Assembly (NCBI GenBank): GCA_024230435.1
Contig: JAAERL010000175.1
Coordinates: 1 to 34,061 of the forward strand
Direction of reading: 5' to 3'
Length of the DNA stretch: 34,061 nucleotides
Source: Desulfobacteraceae bacterium
Lineage (GTDB): Bacteria > Desulfobacterota > Desulfobacteria > Desulfobacterales > Desulfosarcinaceae
The notes beneath the pieces were generated by a model that had not been told where the DNA came from, made no database searches, and saw only the letters and a program-made list of their open reading frames with translations. The position numbers and the translations under genes were made by a program. How positions within the stretch are numbered: the stretch's first letter is position 1; the number at the start of each line of letters is the position of its first letter. Positions 25,153 to 33,894 of this stretch are shown here, one piece after another.

Positions 25153-26445
25153 ATGTTTAAATTTGTACATGCTGCCGATATTCATTTGGACAGCCCTTTG
25201 CATAAACTAAATTCATATGAAGGCGCGCCGGTGGAAGAGTTCCGCCAGGCAACGCGCCGGGCGTTTGAAAATCTTGTTCAACTGGCCATATCCGAAAAAG
25301 CGGCCTTTGCCGTGATTGCCGGAGATCTTTACGATGGAGGCTGGAAAGATTTCAACACCGGCCTTTACCTTGTCTCCCAAATGAAAAGGCTTCGCGATGA
25401 AGGTATTAATGTTTTCGCTGTTTCAGGAAATCATGACGCAGCCAGCTTGATTACCAGGAAATTGCGGTTTCCCGATAATGTTCATCTATTTAGCGCTGAC
25501 AAACCGTCTACCCATATACTCAAAGAGCTTGGGGTGGCAGTTCACGGGCAAAGTTTTGCAAACCAGGCTGTAAAAAAGAACTTGGCCCGGACTTACCCCC
25601 AGGCTTTGGATGGCGTGTATAATATCGGGTTGTTACATACTTGCGCAACAGGCCGCGAGGGACACGAACCATACGCCCCATGCTCGCTGGAGGATTTAAA
25701 AAATAAGGGATACGAATATTGGGCTCTGGGCCATGTTCACAGCTTTGAAATCCTTGAAAACCATCCGCCCATTGTATTCTCGGGCAATATCCAGGGCCGG
25801 CATATCCGTGAACAGGGCGAAAAAGGCTGTGTTCTGGTGACAGTGAGCGATACATATGAAACAGAACTTGAATTTGCCCCCGTTGACGTAGTCCGATGGC
25901 AGATTGCCCAAGTGGACGCCTCCGGCGCACAATGCGGGTATGACGTAGTAGATATGGCCCGCCGGGCAATAGAAGAGCTAATCGGGCAAAATAACGGCAT
26001 CCCGCTTGCCGTCCGTTTGCAAATAAACGGAGAAACCGTCGCGCATGATGAAATCCTGTCGGACCATGAACGCTGGGTGAACGAAATACGCTCCGCCGCT
26101 ATGGATGCCGCTGGAAGGGTTTGGGTGGAAAAAATTAAGATAAAGACATCATTGCCATCCTCGGATCAATTGTTAGAGCAAAAAGACGGGGCCGTTGGCG
26201 AGCTGCTTAGCTTGTTTGAGGAGCTGGCCGATTCTGACTCTGTGTGCCGGGAGCTGGGCGAAGAATTGGCCGATTTACACAGAAAGCTCCCCTCCGAATT
26301 AAAAGGAGGCGCTGACGGTCCGGCATTTGATGATCCGCAATGGATAAAAGATATGCTCGGACAGGTAAAACCTTTGCTGGTCAGGCAATTGCTGGGAAAA
26401 GAGGAATCTATAACGGGGGGAGCCAAAGTGAGGGAGAGCAAATGA
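25153..26445 (+). CDS. SbcD/YhaO-like DNA repair nuclease (metallophosphoesterase)
   Basis: A 430-residue protein with a calcineurin-type phosphoesterase domain. Motifs: HAADIHLDSP (Asp9, His11), AGDLYDG (Asp58), SGNHD (Asn93, His94), LLHTCATG, and GHVHSFE (His194, His196), all metal ligands of the Mre11/SbcD fold. The C-terminal ~200 residues are the capping and partner-binding part. Its stop overlaps the ATG of the ATPase gene by four bases (ATGA), so the two make a nuclease/ATPase complex in fixed ratio. YhaO is favoured over classical SbcD because of the YhaN-type partner. Confidence 0.9.
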   Translation: MFKFVHAADIHLDSPLHKLNSYEGAPVEEFRQATRRAFENLVQLAISEKAAFAVIAGDLYDGGWKDFNTGLYLVSQMKRLRDEGINVFAVSGNHDAASLITRKLRFPDNVHLFSADKPSTHILKELGVAVHGQSFANQAVKKNLARTYPQALDGVYNIGLLHTCATGREGHEPYAPCSLEDLKNKGYEYWALGHVHSFEILENHPPIVFSGNIQGRHIREQGEKGCVLVTVSDTYETELEFAPVDVVRWQIAQVDASGAQCGYDVVDMARRAIEELIGQNNGIPLAVRLQINGETVAHDEILSDHERWVNEIRSAAMDAAGRVWVEKIKIKTSLPSSDQLLEQKDGAVGELLSLFEELADSDSVCRELGEELADLHRKLPSELKGGADGPAFDDPQWIKDMLGQVKPLLVRQLLGKEESITGGAKVRESK

Positions 26446-29400
26446 GAATAGATGAATTACAATTGATCGCTTATGGGCCTTTTACCGGAACGGTGCTTGA
26501 TTTGAGCGGCGGATGCCAGGGGTTTCATATTATTTACGGACCCAACGAGGCCGGAAAAAGTTCGGCCCTTCGCGGACTACGGGACTTGTTATATGGCATT
26601 CCCGCCCGGTCAGCCGACAATTTTGTTCATCCGCATTCAAAAATGCGCATTGGCGCAACCTTAAGAAACGGCAACGGCAACGACAACGGCAACGGCGACA
26701 GGCTGAGCTTTATTCGCCGTAAAGGCCGCAATCACACCATTCGGGAGACGGATGACAAAAGTGTTGTTGAAGAGTCCAGGCTGAGGCGTTTTCTCAGCGG
26801 TGTGGATGGGGATCTTTTTGCTACGATGTTCGGTATTGGTTACGAAGATCTTGTCCGCGGCGGACAAGAAATCATCAAGGGGGGAGGAGACCTCGGCCAG
26901 TTAGTGTTTTCAGCCGGTTCGGGAATCGTCAATCTGCTTGAAATTCAAAAGGAACTGCAAACCGAGGCTGACCGTTTTTTCAAGCCCGCCGGGCAAAAAC
27001 CAGTCATTAACGAAGCCTTGAGACAATTAAAACAAAACCGGGCGGATTTAAAAGCGTCTCAGCTAAAGGGGCAAGATTGGTTTGATCATGACAAAACCTT
27101 GCAAGAGGCACGCAGCCAAAAGCACAAGGTTCAGGAAAAGCTGAATTTGCTGAGTAAAAATCTCAGCCGCTTGCAACGAATAAAACAAGCTCTTCCAGTG
27201 ATAGCAGAGCGCAGGGAGCTCGATAACGACTACCGGGAATATGCCGAAGCTGTAATTTTACCTGCGCAGTTTTCTGAACAACGGCGTCAGCTTCTTTTAA
27301 AAGCGCATACGGCGGAAAATCAAAAACAACAGTATCTGAACAATATCGATTCATATCGCAAAGCCATAGACGATTTAAGTATTCGCCAAAGTCTGCTTGA
27401 TAACGGCGAAGTTGTCGAAACTATTCACCAGGAGCTGGGCAGCCGGAATAAAGACCTCAAGGATCGCGGCAAACTGGAAGCGAACAAAAGCGCTTTGCTG
27501 TCCGAAGCTGGGGAGATATTCAAGAACCTGGGATATCATCAATCCCTGGTAGAGGCTGAAAAACTTCGTATCCCCAAACCCGAAGAGTTGAAAATCCAGA
27601 AACTTGGTGTAGAGTATGAGAAAACCATTACTCGCATCGAAAGCGCTAGAGAAAAATTGCCTGAAATCGATCAGGCCATGGAACAAATCAGGCAGGACCT
27701 GAACGCCTTGACCGAGCCGTTTTGCATATATGCTTTACAGGCGGCGCTGGGCCAGGCACAAGAGTACGGCCCCCAGGAAAAACTCGTTCATACCGGGCAG
27801 GTTGAACTTGAATCCGCTTTAAAAACCATTCAACTCGGCCAAAAGAAACTGGGATTGAAAGACCTGACTTTAGAAGAATTGGAAAGCCTGCCGGCGCCTG
27901 AAATTGATGTCATTGGTGACTACCAGCAACGGTTTGATAAAAACTTGCGCCGCACCGAAGATATACGCAAGGCGATTGGCAAATCAAAGGACGCCCTGCT
28001 GGTAAACCGCAAGCAGATGGAAACAAGCCGATTGCAGCAAGATGTGCCAACCGAAGAAGATCTTTTAAGTGCCAGGGCGCTGCGCAACGAAGGCTGGAAG
28101 TTGATTGTTCAAACCTTGAACAAAGAGACGGTCAACCAGGGCTTAGTGGATAATTACATTGCAGGGACACCGGATGCGGTAACGCTGGCCGATGCCTTCG
28201 AGGCGAATTTAAATCACACTGACCTTATTTCTGACCGATTACGCAGAGAGGCGGACCAGGTTGCCCAAAAAGCGATATTGCTGGCCGAACAAAAAAATCA
28301 CGAGCTTCAATTGCTGCAATTGGAAAAAGACCTTAGCGATGCCCAAAGCGATAACCACAGGCTTACACAGGATTGGGAAAGCCTGTGTCAGGAGGCAGGT
28401 GTTAGACAAAAATGGCCTAAGCAGATGGGCCAATGGGTCCGGGATTTTGACAATCTTGTGGAAAAGGCGGGCGAATATAGAATCCGGGAGGCTAAAATAA
28501 ACGCATTGGCCGGGCAGATCGAAGCCCATCGCATCAAATTGATTCAATGCCTAAATACTATAGAAAATGGTTCAGGGGAAATAGGTTCCGGCAATGAACG
28601 GGACGGATTAACCGTTTTGATAAAAAAAGCTCAATCCATTATTTCGGCGGAACAGGAGCGCCAGCGCAGGCGGGAGCAGTTATTGCGCGATCAGAGCAAG
28701 CTGCAAAATCAAATGAAAACCGCCCAATCCAAGTTGGCTTCCAGTGAAAAAGATCTGGAGCTCTGGCGTTTGCAATGGCAGCAAGCGGTCAACAAAATAG
28801 GGCTTGGCGCGGATACTACGCCGGACCAGGCCAATGCCGTGATGGCTGAGTTGAAAAGTTTGTTTGAAAAACTCAAGCAAGCGCAAATTCTCAAAAAGCG
28901 TATTGTCAGAATTGACCATGACATGAGCCTGTTTGATGAAAAGGTTTCCACACTTGTGGATGTGGTGGCCCCGGACTTGGCAAACCATCCGGCAGCCGGG
29001 GCGGCAAGCGAGCTTTATCACCGGTTGAAACACGCAAGGGATGCCTGGACCAAAAAAGAAACCCTTGAAAAACAATTGTCCCAGGAACAAAAACGTCTCG
29101 GCAAGGTTAGCCAAAACGCCGTGGATTTGCAGGCCCGGTTAACCCAAATGTGCAAGGACGCGGGCTGTGAAACACCTGAGCAGTTGCCGGATGTTGAACA
29201 ACGCTCGTCTATGCGCTGTGAAATTGAATCCCGGTTGGAATCCACCGGCGAACAGTTGCGCAGGCTTTCCGGAGGGGCCGCCATCGAGGCGTTTATCCAG
29301 CAGGCCCTTGAAGTAGACCCGGATGGGATTTTGGCGCAGATCAGGCAACTGGAGGAATCCATTGAAGAGCTGAATACAAAAAAATCGCATCTGGACCAGA

Positions 29401-29990
29401 CAATCGGAAGCGAGCGCACTGAGCTGGAAAAAATGGATGGAAGCGCAAAAGCGGCGGTTTTGGCTGAACAAGGCCAGATTATCATGGGGGGTATCGAAAA
29501 CAGCGTGGAGCAATATGCAAGATTTAAGATCGCCTCCAGGGTTTTAAACATGGCCATTGAGCGTTACCGGGATAAAAGCCAGGGGCCGGTGATGAAAAGG
29601 GCATCGGTTCTTTTTCATGAAATAACATGCGGACAGTTTGAAGGTGTCCGCGCAGAATATGATAATAAGGGGTTACCGGTTATCGTCGGCATCCGCAAAT
29701 GTGGCGACCTGGTACATGTTCAAGCTATGAGCGATGGTACTGCAGATCAGCTTTTCCTTGCACTCAGGATCGCAGCCCTGGAACTTTATCTTGATAAAAA
29801 CGAGCCTATGCCGTTTATTGTTGATGATATTTTGATAAAATTTGATAATGAACGATCTGGTGCGACCCTGCGAACCCTGGCGGCGCTATCTCAAAAGACC
29901 CAGCTTATTTTTTTTACGCATCATCATCATTTGGTGAAACTGGCTCAAAAACATATTGATTCGTCAATGCTGTTCCAGTATCAACTGTGA
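26442..29990 (+). CDS. YhaN/SbcC-like ATPase with long coiled coils
   Basis: About 1182 residues from MRIDELQLIAYGPF (ATG 26442); the longer frame to 26340 only runs back into the nuclease gene. Walker A is YGPNEAGKSS (33-41). YhaN-type features follow: LLYGIPARSADNFVHP, IRRKGRNHTI, and MFGIGYEDLVRGG. A long Gln/Glu/Lys-rich coiled-coil region occupies roughly residues 180-1010. The C-terminal head carries the signature MSDGTADQLFLALRIAALEL, Walker B PFIVDDILIKFD, and a His-rich switch (FFTHHHH). No CxxC zinc hook was seen. It works with the upstream nuclease on DNA ends. Confidence 0.9.
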   Translation: MRIDELQLIAYGPFTGTVLDLSGGCQGFHIIYGPNEAGKSSALRGLRDLLYGIPARSADNFVHPHSKMRIGATLRNGNGNDNGNGDRLSFIRRKGRNHTIRETDDKSVVEESRLRRFLSGVDGDLFATMFGIGYEDLVRGGQEIIKGGGDLGQLVFSAGSGIVNLLEIQKELQTEADRFFKPAGQKPVINEALRQLKQNRADLKASQLKGQDWFDHDKTLQEARSQKHKVQEKLNLLSKNLSRLQRIKQALPVIAERRELDNDYREYAEAVILPAQFSEQRRQLLLKAHTAENQKQQYLNNIDSYRKAIDDLSIRQSLLDNGEVVETIHQELGSRNKDLKDRGKLEANKSALLSEAGEIFKNLGYHQSLVEAEKLRIPKPEELKIQKLGVEYEKTITRIESAREKLPEIDQAMEQIRQDLNALTEPFCIYALQAALGQAQEYGPQEKLVHTGQVELESALKTIQLGQKKLGLKDLTLEELESLPAPEIDVIGDYQQRFDKNLRRTEDIRKAIGKSKDALLVNRKQMETSRLQQDVPTEEDLLSARALRNEGWKLIVQTLNKETVNQGLVDNYIAGTPDAVTLADAFEANLNHTDLISDRLRREADQVAQKAILLAEQKNHELQLLQLEKDLSDAQSDNHRLTQDWESLCQEAGVRQKWPKQMGQWVRDFDNLVEKAGEYRIREAKINALAGQIEAHRIKLIQCLNTIENGSGEIGSGNERDGLTVLIKKAQSIISAEQERQRRREQLLRDQSKLQNQMKTAQSKLASSEKDLELWRLQWQQAVNKIGLGADTTPDQANAVMAELKSLFEKLKQAQILKKRIVRIDHDMSLFDEKVSTLVDVVAPDLANHPAAGAASELYHRLKHARDAWTKKETLEKQLSQEQKRLGKVSQNAVDLQARLTQMCKDAGCETPEQLPDVEQRSSMRCEIESRLESTGEQLRRLSGGAAIEAFIQQALEVDPDGILAQIRQLEESIEELNTKKSHLDQTIGSERTELEKMDGSAKAAVLAEQGQIIMGGIENSVEQYARFKIASRVLNMAIERYRDKSQGPVMKRASVLFHEITCGQFEGVRAEYDNKGLPVIVGIRKCGDLVHVQAMSDGTADQLFLALRIAALELYLDKNEPMPFIVDDILIKFDNERSGATLRTLAALSQKTQLIFFTHHHHLVKLAQKHIDSSMLFQYQL
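26667..26696 (+). repeat. Hexanucleotide AACGGC tandem repeat inside the ATPase gene
   Basis: Five in-frame units (AACGGC x2, AACGAC, AACGGC x2) encode Asn-Gly/Asp repeats at residues 76-85, in a loop of the N-terminal ATPase lobe. Copy-number change would keep the frame. Confidence 0.8.
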
Positions 29991-30025
29991 AAATATTGTG
30001 CAATGTGCAACCAATAAAGGATTAA

Positions 30026-31096
30026 ATGAACATGAAGATAACCAGGTTTATTCCCAAAGTGCTCTTTGGAAGAAAACATTTTAATGATTTGAACCGGTTT
30101 ATAGGCGATATCTGTCCAAGTAAAAAACGATATGCTGTTTATATAATTGATAGCATTCATCAAACTACGGGTTTGTTTGAAAGGCTGCAACCTGGCAAAA
30201 ACGATATGGTGATAGAATTCAATGCGAGTAGCAAAGAGCCTAAAACATCTGATATTGATTCTATTCGTGATCAAATTGTGAAACAAAAAGCAGCACAATT
30301 GCCCCATGTGGTTGTTGGAATCGGCGGCGGGTCAACCATGGATGTAGCTAAAGCTGTATCGATCATGCTGACAAATAAAGGATCGGCTGAAAATTACCAG
30401 GGCTGGGATTTGGTAAAAAACAAGGCTGTAACAAAGATAGCCGTTCCAACGCTTGCGGGCACCGGCGCTGAAGCTTCCCGTACAACCGTATTGACAGGAC
30501 CGGTCAAAAAGCTCGGTATCAATAGTGATTTTAGCATTTTTGACGGTGTGCTGATGGACCCGGATTTGCTTGAAACAGTGCCTGCGGAGCAGGAATTTTA
30601 CACAGGTATGGATAATTTTATTCACTGTGTAGAAGCAATGAACGGCAGCGCCATCAATGCAATGGGAAAATCATTTGCAATTCAGGCAAAAGCGGCTGTG
30701 GAAAATTTTTTCCTGAAAGAAAAAAATTATGAAGAACTCATTGTGAGTTCTTTTTTTGGCGGCAGTTCCATAGCCAATTCTTCTGTGGGAATTTGCCATG
30801 CGCTTTCTTACGGAATAGCTTTTTTGCTTAATTACCGCCATGGGATCGCAAATTGTATCGTGTTCAACCAGTTAGAGGAATATTACGGGTCTGATGTGGT
30901 TACGTTTCGCAAGATGATGGATAACCATGGTATTAAGCTGCCCGTCAATGTTACCGCTGACGTGACGGCTGAACAATTTGATACGATGATTGAATTGGCC
31001 TACAAGCTTGAAAAGGATTTGATCAGTGCTCTTGGGCCGGATTTTAAAAACATTCTGACTCCCGAAAAAATAATAAGCATTTATAAAAAGATGTAG
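30026..31096 (+). CDS. kdnB: Iron-type alcohol dehydrogenase, KdnB-like 3-deoxy-D-manno-octulosonate 8-oxidase
   Basis: A 356-residue group III metal-dependent dehydrogenase. The NAD-binding motif is VVGIGGGSTMDVAKAVS. Metal ligands are visible in GMDNFIHCVEAM (Asp, His), GICHALSYG (His) and YRHGIANCIVFNQ (His). The long stretch SAENYQGWDLVKNKA...VPTLAGTGAEASRTTVLTG...KKLGINSDFSIFD closely resembles KdnB, which oxidises C8 of Kdo before transamination by KdnA to 8-amino-Kdo for lipopolysaccharide. No kdnA-like aminotransferase is next to it. AAAGGA precedes ATG 30026; a second ATG six bases later is equally possible. A generic alcohol dehydrogenase is the alternative. Confidence 0.8.
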   Translation: MNMKITRFIPKVLFGRKHFNDLNRFIGDICPSKKRYAVYIIDSIHQTTGLFERLQPGKNDMVIEFNASSKEPKTSDIDSIRDQIVKQKAAQLPHVVVGIGGGSTMDVAKAVSIMLTNKGSAENYQGWDLVKNKAVTKIAVPTLAGTGAEASRTTVLTGPVKKLGINSDFSIFDGVLMDPDLLETVPAEQEFYTGMDNFIHCVEAMNGSAINAMGKSFAIQAKAAVENFFLKEKNYEELIVSSFFGGSSIANSSVGICHALSYGIAFLLNYRHGIANCIVFNQLEEYYGSDVVTFRKMMDNHGIKLPVNVTADVTAEQFDTMIELAYKLEKDLISALGPDFKNILTPEKIISIYKKM

Positions 31097-31149
31097 TGGC
31101 CAGGATTGATAATAGTGGTCATCTTTCAATTGGTATCATTTGTTTCTTT

Positions 31150-31193
31150 GTAAGACGGACACCTTTTCGATAGTTTTTTTTGATCAGTCTTAC
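31150..31193 (+). terminator. Weak hairpin downstream of the kdnB-like gene
   Basis: GTAAGAC (31150-31156) pairs with GTCTTAC (31187-31193). The loop is long and includes an eight-T run, but no T-tract follows the stem. It is a poor terminator candidate, noted because nothing better follows the gene. Confidence 0.25.
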
Positions 31194-31280
31194 AGCAAAA
31201 GCCACAATAGCGCGGCAGATGTGCCATGCATATCTCTATGGCCTGATGGTTTAGTTTTATCGGAAATTGAGATTTAGACT

Positions 31281-31442
31281 TTAGGCGATTGGCGGAAAAG
31301 AATATACCAGATTGAGCAGGATTTTTTTTCGTATTCAAGGCGTGCCAAAGTTTGCATACTTAACGTATTCGGGCTTTGGCATAACGCAGAAGACGGGAAA
31401 AAAGACATACAAGATGGTATATTCTTTAACAGAAATCGTCTT
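31281..31442 (-). repeat. MITE-like palindromic repeat, copy B
   Basis: Termini TTAGGCGATTGGCGGAAAAG and the inverted TTAAGACGATTTCTGTTAAA, both followed by GAATATACCA. The internal inverted repeat is GCCAAAGTTTGC...GGGCTTTGGC around ATACTTAACGTAT. It aligns end to end with the reverse complement of 1864-2036. Its right end abuts, and just overlaps, the stop codon of the TPR gene. Confidence 0.75.
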
Positions 31443-31956
31443 AATTATCATTAAAAATTTTAGAAGCTACGATTTTTTCAAATAGTTTCTGATGACGTTC
31501 ATCTCCCGGATCGGCATAAACAGCTTGTTGAGCCCAGTAGATAGCTTGGCTCCATTTTTTTAACCTGCTGAAATTTTTTGCAAGAACATAGAGTATGTGT
31601 TTATCCGGGACATTGCGTTTTTTAGGCGATAGTTTCAATAGACGGAAAAAATCTTCAATTGCCTGCTCATGTTCGCCGATAACCGTAGCGCAGCTTCCGC
31701 GTCCGATCAGGCTTTGTTCGTCTGCCGGATCAATTGCCAGTGCACGGGAATAATACACGAAGGCTGCGGTCAGCCTGCATTCAATTTCAGCTATTTTTCC
31801 TAAATAAAAATACGGGTTGTCGCCATCATGGTGGCGGTATGCCGGATTGAGCCGGATGACTTTTTCAAAGCCCCTGATGGCTTCAACGCCGTTAGGCAGG
31901 TGAAAGCACTTTCTGCCGTATTCAAACCACTGCTCAATGGTTTTTGACTTTTTCAT
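31441..31956 (-). CDS. Tetratricopeptide-repeat protein
   Basis: About 171 residues from ATG 31956 (MKKSKTIEQWFEYGRKCFHL); a TTG at 31971 is also in frame, and neither has a strong ribosome site. Three to four TPR helical pairs are visible: GVEAIRGFEKVIRLNPAYRH, AAFVYYSRALAIDPADEQSL, EQAIEDFFRLLKLSPKK, and SQAIYWAQQAVYADPGDERH, each with the Ala...(I/L)xP pattern. There is no signal peptide, so it is probably a cytoplasmic scaffold. Its stop codon lies at the edge of the MITE-like copy B. The partner is unknown. Confidence 0.75.
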   Translation of the reverse strand: MKKSKTIEQWFEYGRKCFHLPNGVEAIRGFEKVIRLNPAYRHHDGDNPYFYLGKIAEIECRLTAAFVYYSRALAIDPADEQSLIGRGSCATVIGEHEQAIEDFFRLLKLSPKKRNVPDKHILYVLAKNFSRLKKWSQAIYWAQQAVYADPGDERHQKLFEKIVASKIFNDN

Positions 31957-32032
31957 GCGTTTTTTAGCCAAATTGTCATTGATTTTAATATGTAAAATTT
32001 AATAAATTTATCATGACATTATTCGTTTTTCC

Positions 32033-32146
32033 ATGCAAGAATGTTCACAAGCCGAGCTACCGGCTAAAGAATTGCCGATGATGACCGATAAACTGTATTA
32101 TACTGATATGCAGTTGTTAATTGATAGTTTTGGAGCCGTATTATAG
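32033..32146 (+). CDS. Possible 37-codon upstream ORF before the PilZ gene
   Basis: The short frame MQECSQAELPAKELPM...DSFGAVL ends in TAG exactly one base before the ATG of the PilZ gene (TAGATG), an arrangement that allows re-initiation. No good ribosome site precedes its ATG and no family is recognised, so it may be chance. Confidence 0.25.
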   Translation: MQECSQAELPAKELPMMTDKLYYTDMQLLIDSFGAVL

Positions 32147-32866
32147 ATGGTGGATACAAGTAAACTGCAAGGAAAAAAATTAACGGATCTTTTTCAAGGA
32201 TTGGTTCAGAACAGGTCGATTATTTCAGTAAGTGTGGCTGGCCTCCAGTATGAACGCTTAACGTGTGTAACCGGCATCAGGCAGGTCTCCGGCCGCGAGT
32301 ATCTGAGTATCGCCCGCCCGGATGGTTTGGAAAAGGCCGCTTCTGATTCAGGTGGATTGAATCTGCAATTTACCTTTAACGGACCAGACAAGCTTGAATA
32401 TTTATTCAGCACCAAAGGGGGAAAATATTTAGGGCTGGATGTCGAAATCCCCTTTCCCGATTATGTCGAACGGTTACAGCGCCGGCGTGATTTCAGGGTT
32501 GTTACAACCGCAGGCACACACATGCTGTTCAAGTCCAAAAAATTGTGCGGTATGATCGATGTTATCAACGTGAGCATGGGAGGCTTGTTAGGGATTATAA
32601 GAAAACATAATCAAAAGGGCGCTAAAGAGCCTCTTTTAAAAATGGATCAACACCTTTACAAGTTAGGCATTTTTTTTCAGAAGACCGAAGATAGAAGTAA
32701 AAAAGTTGTTGTTATCGAAAAAGCAAGAGTTTGCCGAATCGAGAAGGATGAAAATCGAAATATTTGCAGATACGCACTAAAATTTCTTGATTTAAAAAGG
32801 CAAGAACACGCAAAACTCACACAGTGCATCTATGGCATCCAGCGCGATATCCTAAAGCGCCGTTAG
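32147..32866 (+). CDS. YcgR-like PilZ-domain c-di-GMP receptor
   Basis: A 239-residue protein. Residues about 1-105 look like the YcgR N-terminal beta-barrel (flagellar-brake type), and residues 106-235 like PilZ. The c-di-GMP motif RxxxR is Arg113-Arg117 in QRRRDFRV. The second motif, normally DxSxxG, reads NVSMGG (Asn141, Ser143, Gly146), an accepted variant. Such proteins slow the flagellar motor or regulate exopolysaccharide when c-di-GMP rises. No flagellar gene is in the window. GGAG lies 11 bases before the ATG. Confidence 0.85.
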   Translation: MVDTSKLQGKKLTDLFQGLVQNRSIISVSVAGLQYERLTCVTGIRQVSGREYLSIARPDGLEKAASDSGGLNLQFTFNGPDKLEYLFSTKGGKYLGLDVEIPFPDYVERLQRRRDFRVVTTAGTHMLFKSKKLCGMIDVINVSMGGLLGIIRKHNQKGAKEPLLKMDQHLYKLGIFFQKTEDRSKKVVVIEKARVCRIEKDENRNICRYALKFLDLKRQEHAKLTQCIYGIQRDILKRR

Positions 32867-33268
32867 GCGAAAAAAGCCTGCCAACACACTCATCGCATAT
32901 TTGCAAATCGGAACCTGGTCATCCTTATTTTGGGATTATAGAAAAAATTACATGCAGATCCTGTGTCAATTTTGCACTGTGCTTTAAATCAAATCGGTTT
33001 AGAAAAAACTGGCATGAGCGGAATTAATGTACTATTTTTTTGCGCTTAGGTAGAAACTGCATATGGCGCCCAGGTAAACCAAGCAAACCTATTGTTTTTA
33101 AAAAAAACATCTTTTTTACCTTAGTGGCTCATCAGTTTGTCCATTTTTTTTAAAATGGACAAACTTGCAGCGGATAATTAATACAAATTTTCATAACGCA
33201 CTCTATCTATATAACCGTCTAATTTGAGTTAATTTTTCATCATTTTGCAACAAAAAAAGTTATAAGAT
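32867..33268. other. Intergenic region with a hairpin and a doubtful Cys-containing frame
   Basis: The frame at 32824-33027 ends in PYFGIIEKITCRSCVNFALC, which looks protein-like, but it has no start codon with a ribosome site outside the PilZ gene. A perfect hairpin follows at 33134-33165. Nothing else is recognised. Confidence 0.35.
33134..33165. terminator. Perfect 14-bp-stem hairpin
   Basis: AGTTTGTCCATTTT (33134-33147) pairs exactly with 33152-33165 around a TTTT loop. Neither side has a T-tract beyond the stem, so terminator function is uncertain. It lies between the PilZ gene and the FkbM pseudogene. Confidence 0.5.
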
Positions 33269-33880
33269 ATGGAAATCATGCAGAAACTGGAAGAACTCTA
33301 TCCTTCACCGTTGATAAATGTATTGATCAAAGATGATTCGGGCGACCGCTCCATTAAGATTAAGCTTCCGGAAAAGGAACTTTTTCGTGTCAGAGACGTT
33401 TTTAGCCGCCAGGAATATAAAATTTATAGTAAGTATTTGCCCAGTGAAGGTCTCACCATTGTTGATGTGGGCGCTAATGTAGGGCTGTTCGCTTTGTATA
33501 TGAAGTTGAATTGGAAGGATAGCGAGATCTATTGTTTTGAGCCTGCATTACATACTTTCAAACTGCTGGAAGCAAACATGACGCAATTATCTGGCATCAA
33601 GTGCTTTGCCTATGGGCTTGCAAACCAGAGTGCCACGGTCAATCTATTTCTGCACCCGCATAACACCGGACAGAATTCCATTAAACATCGGCCAGAAATA
33701 TCATTACGAAATCAGTAGGTTAGAATAGAAAAGGCATCTGATACCTTCGAAAGGCTGGGTTTGACCTATGTGGATATTCTGAAAATAGATACAGAAGGTT
33801 GTGAAGTGGAAATTTTGGAAGACTTAGAACACAGGCTGAAATATATTAGGATTATTCTCGTTGAACAAAAAATAAGCGGC
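33269..33880 (+). pseudogene. FkbM-family methyltransferase, broken by an amber codon and truncated
   Basis: The first 149 codons carry the SAM-binding VDVGANVGLFALYM and YCFEPALHTFKLLEANM of FkbM (Methyltransf_21) proteins. TAG at 33716-33718 stops it. The same frame resumes at once with family-typical VRIEKASDTFERLGLTYVDI followed by LKIDTEGCEVEILEDLE. So this is a nonsense change, not a frameshift. Similarity fades after RIILVEQK (about 33872), and a stop follows at 33896, next to the 3' end of a transposase gene, so the C-terminus was probably lost to the insertion. Intact FkbM enzymes O-methylate sugars or polyketides. Readthrough is possible but unlikely, since TAG ends several intact genes here. 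Confidence 0.8.
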
Positions 33881-33894
33881 GCATTCTCCATCCT

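Noticed and set aside
29018-29557. 179-codon minus-strand frame inside the ATPase gene
   Set aside because: Ser/Cys-rich shadow of the coiled-coil coding strand.
31126-31338. 70-codon minus-strand frame with CGFCC...C
   Set aside because: Its start lies inside the MITE-like copy B, and there is no ribosome site or family; probably chance, though the Cys cluster was noted.
33716-33718. Amber codon in the FkbM gene as a pyrrolysine or readthrough site
   Set aside because: TAG is the ordinary stop of several intact genes here (arsR, the Cys-rich gene, tag, the kdnB-like gene, PilZ), and the FkbM gene is also truncated at its 3' end, so pseudogene decay is simpler.
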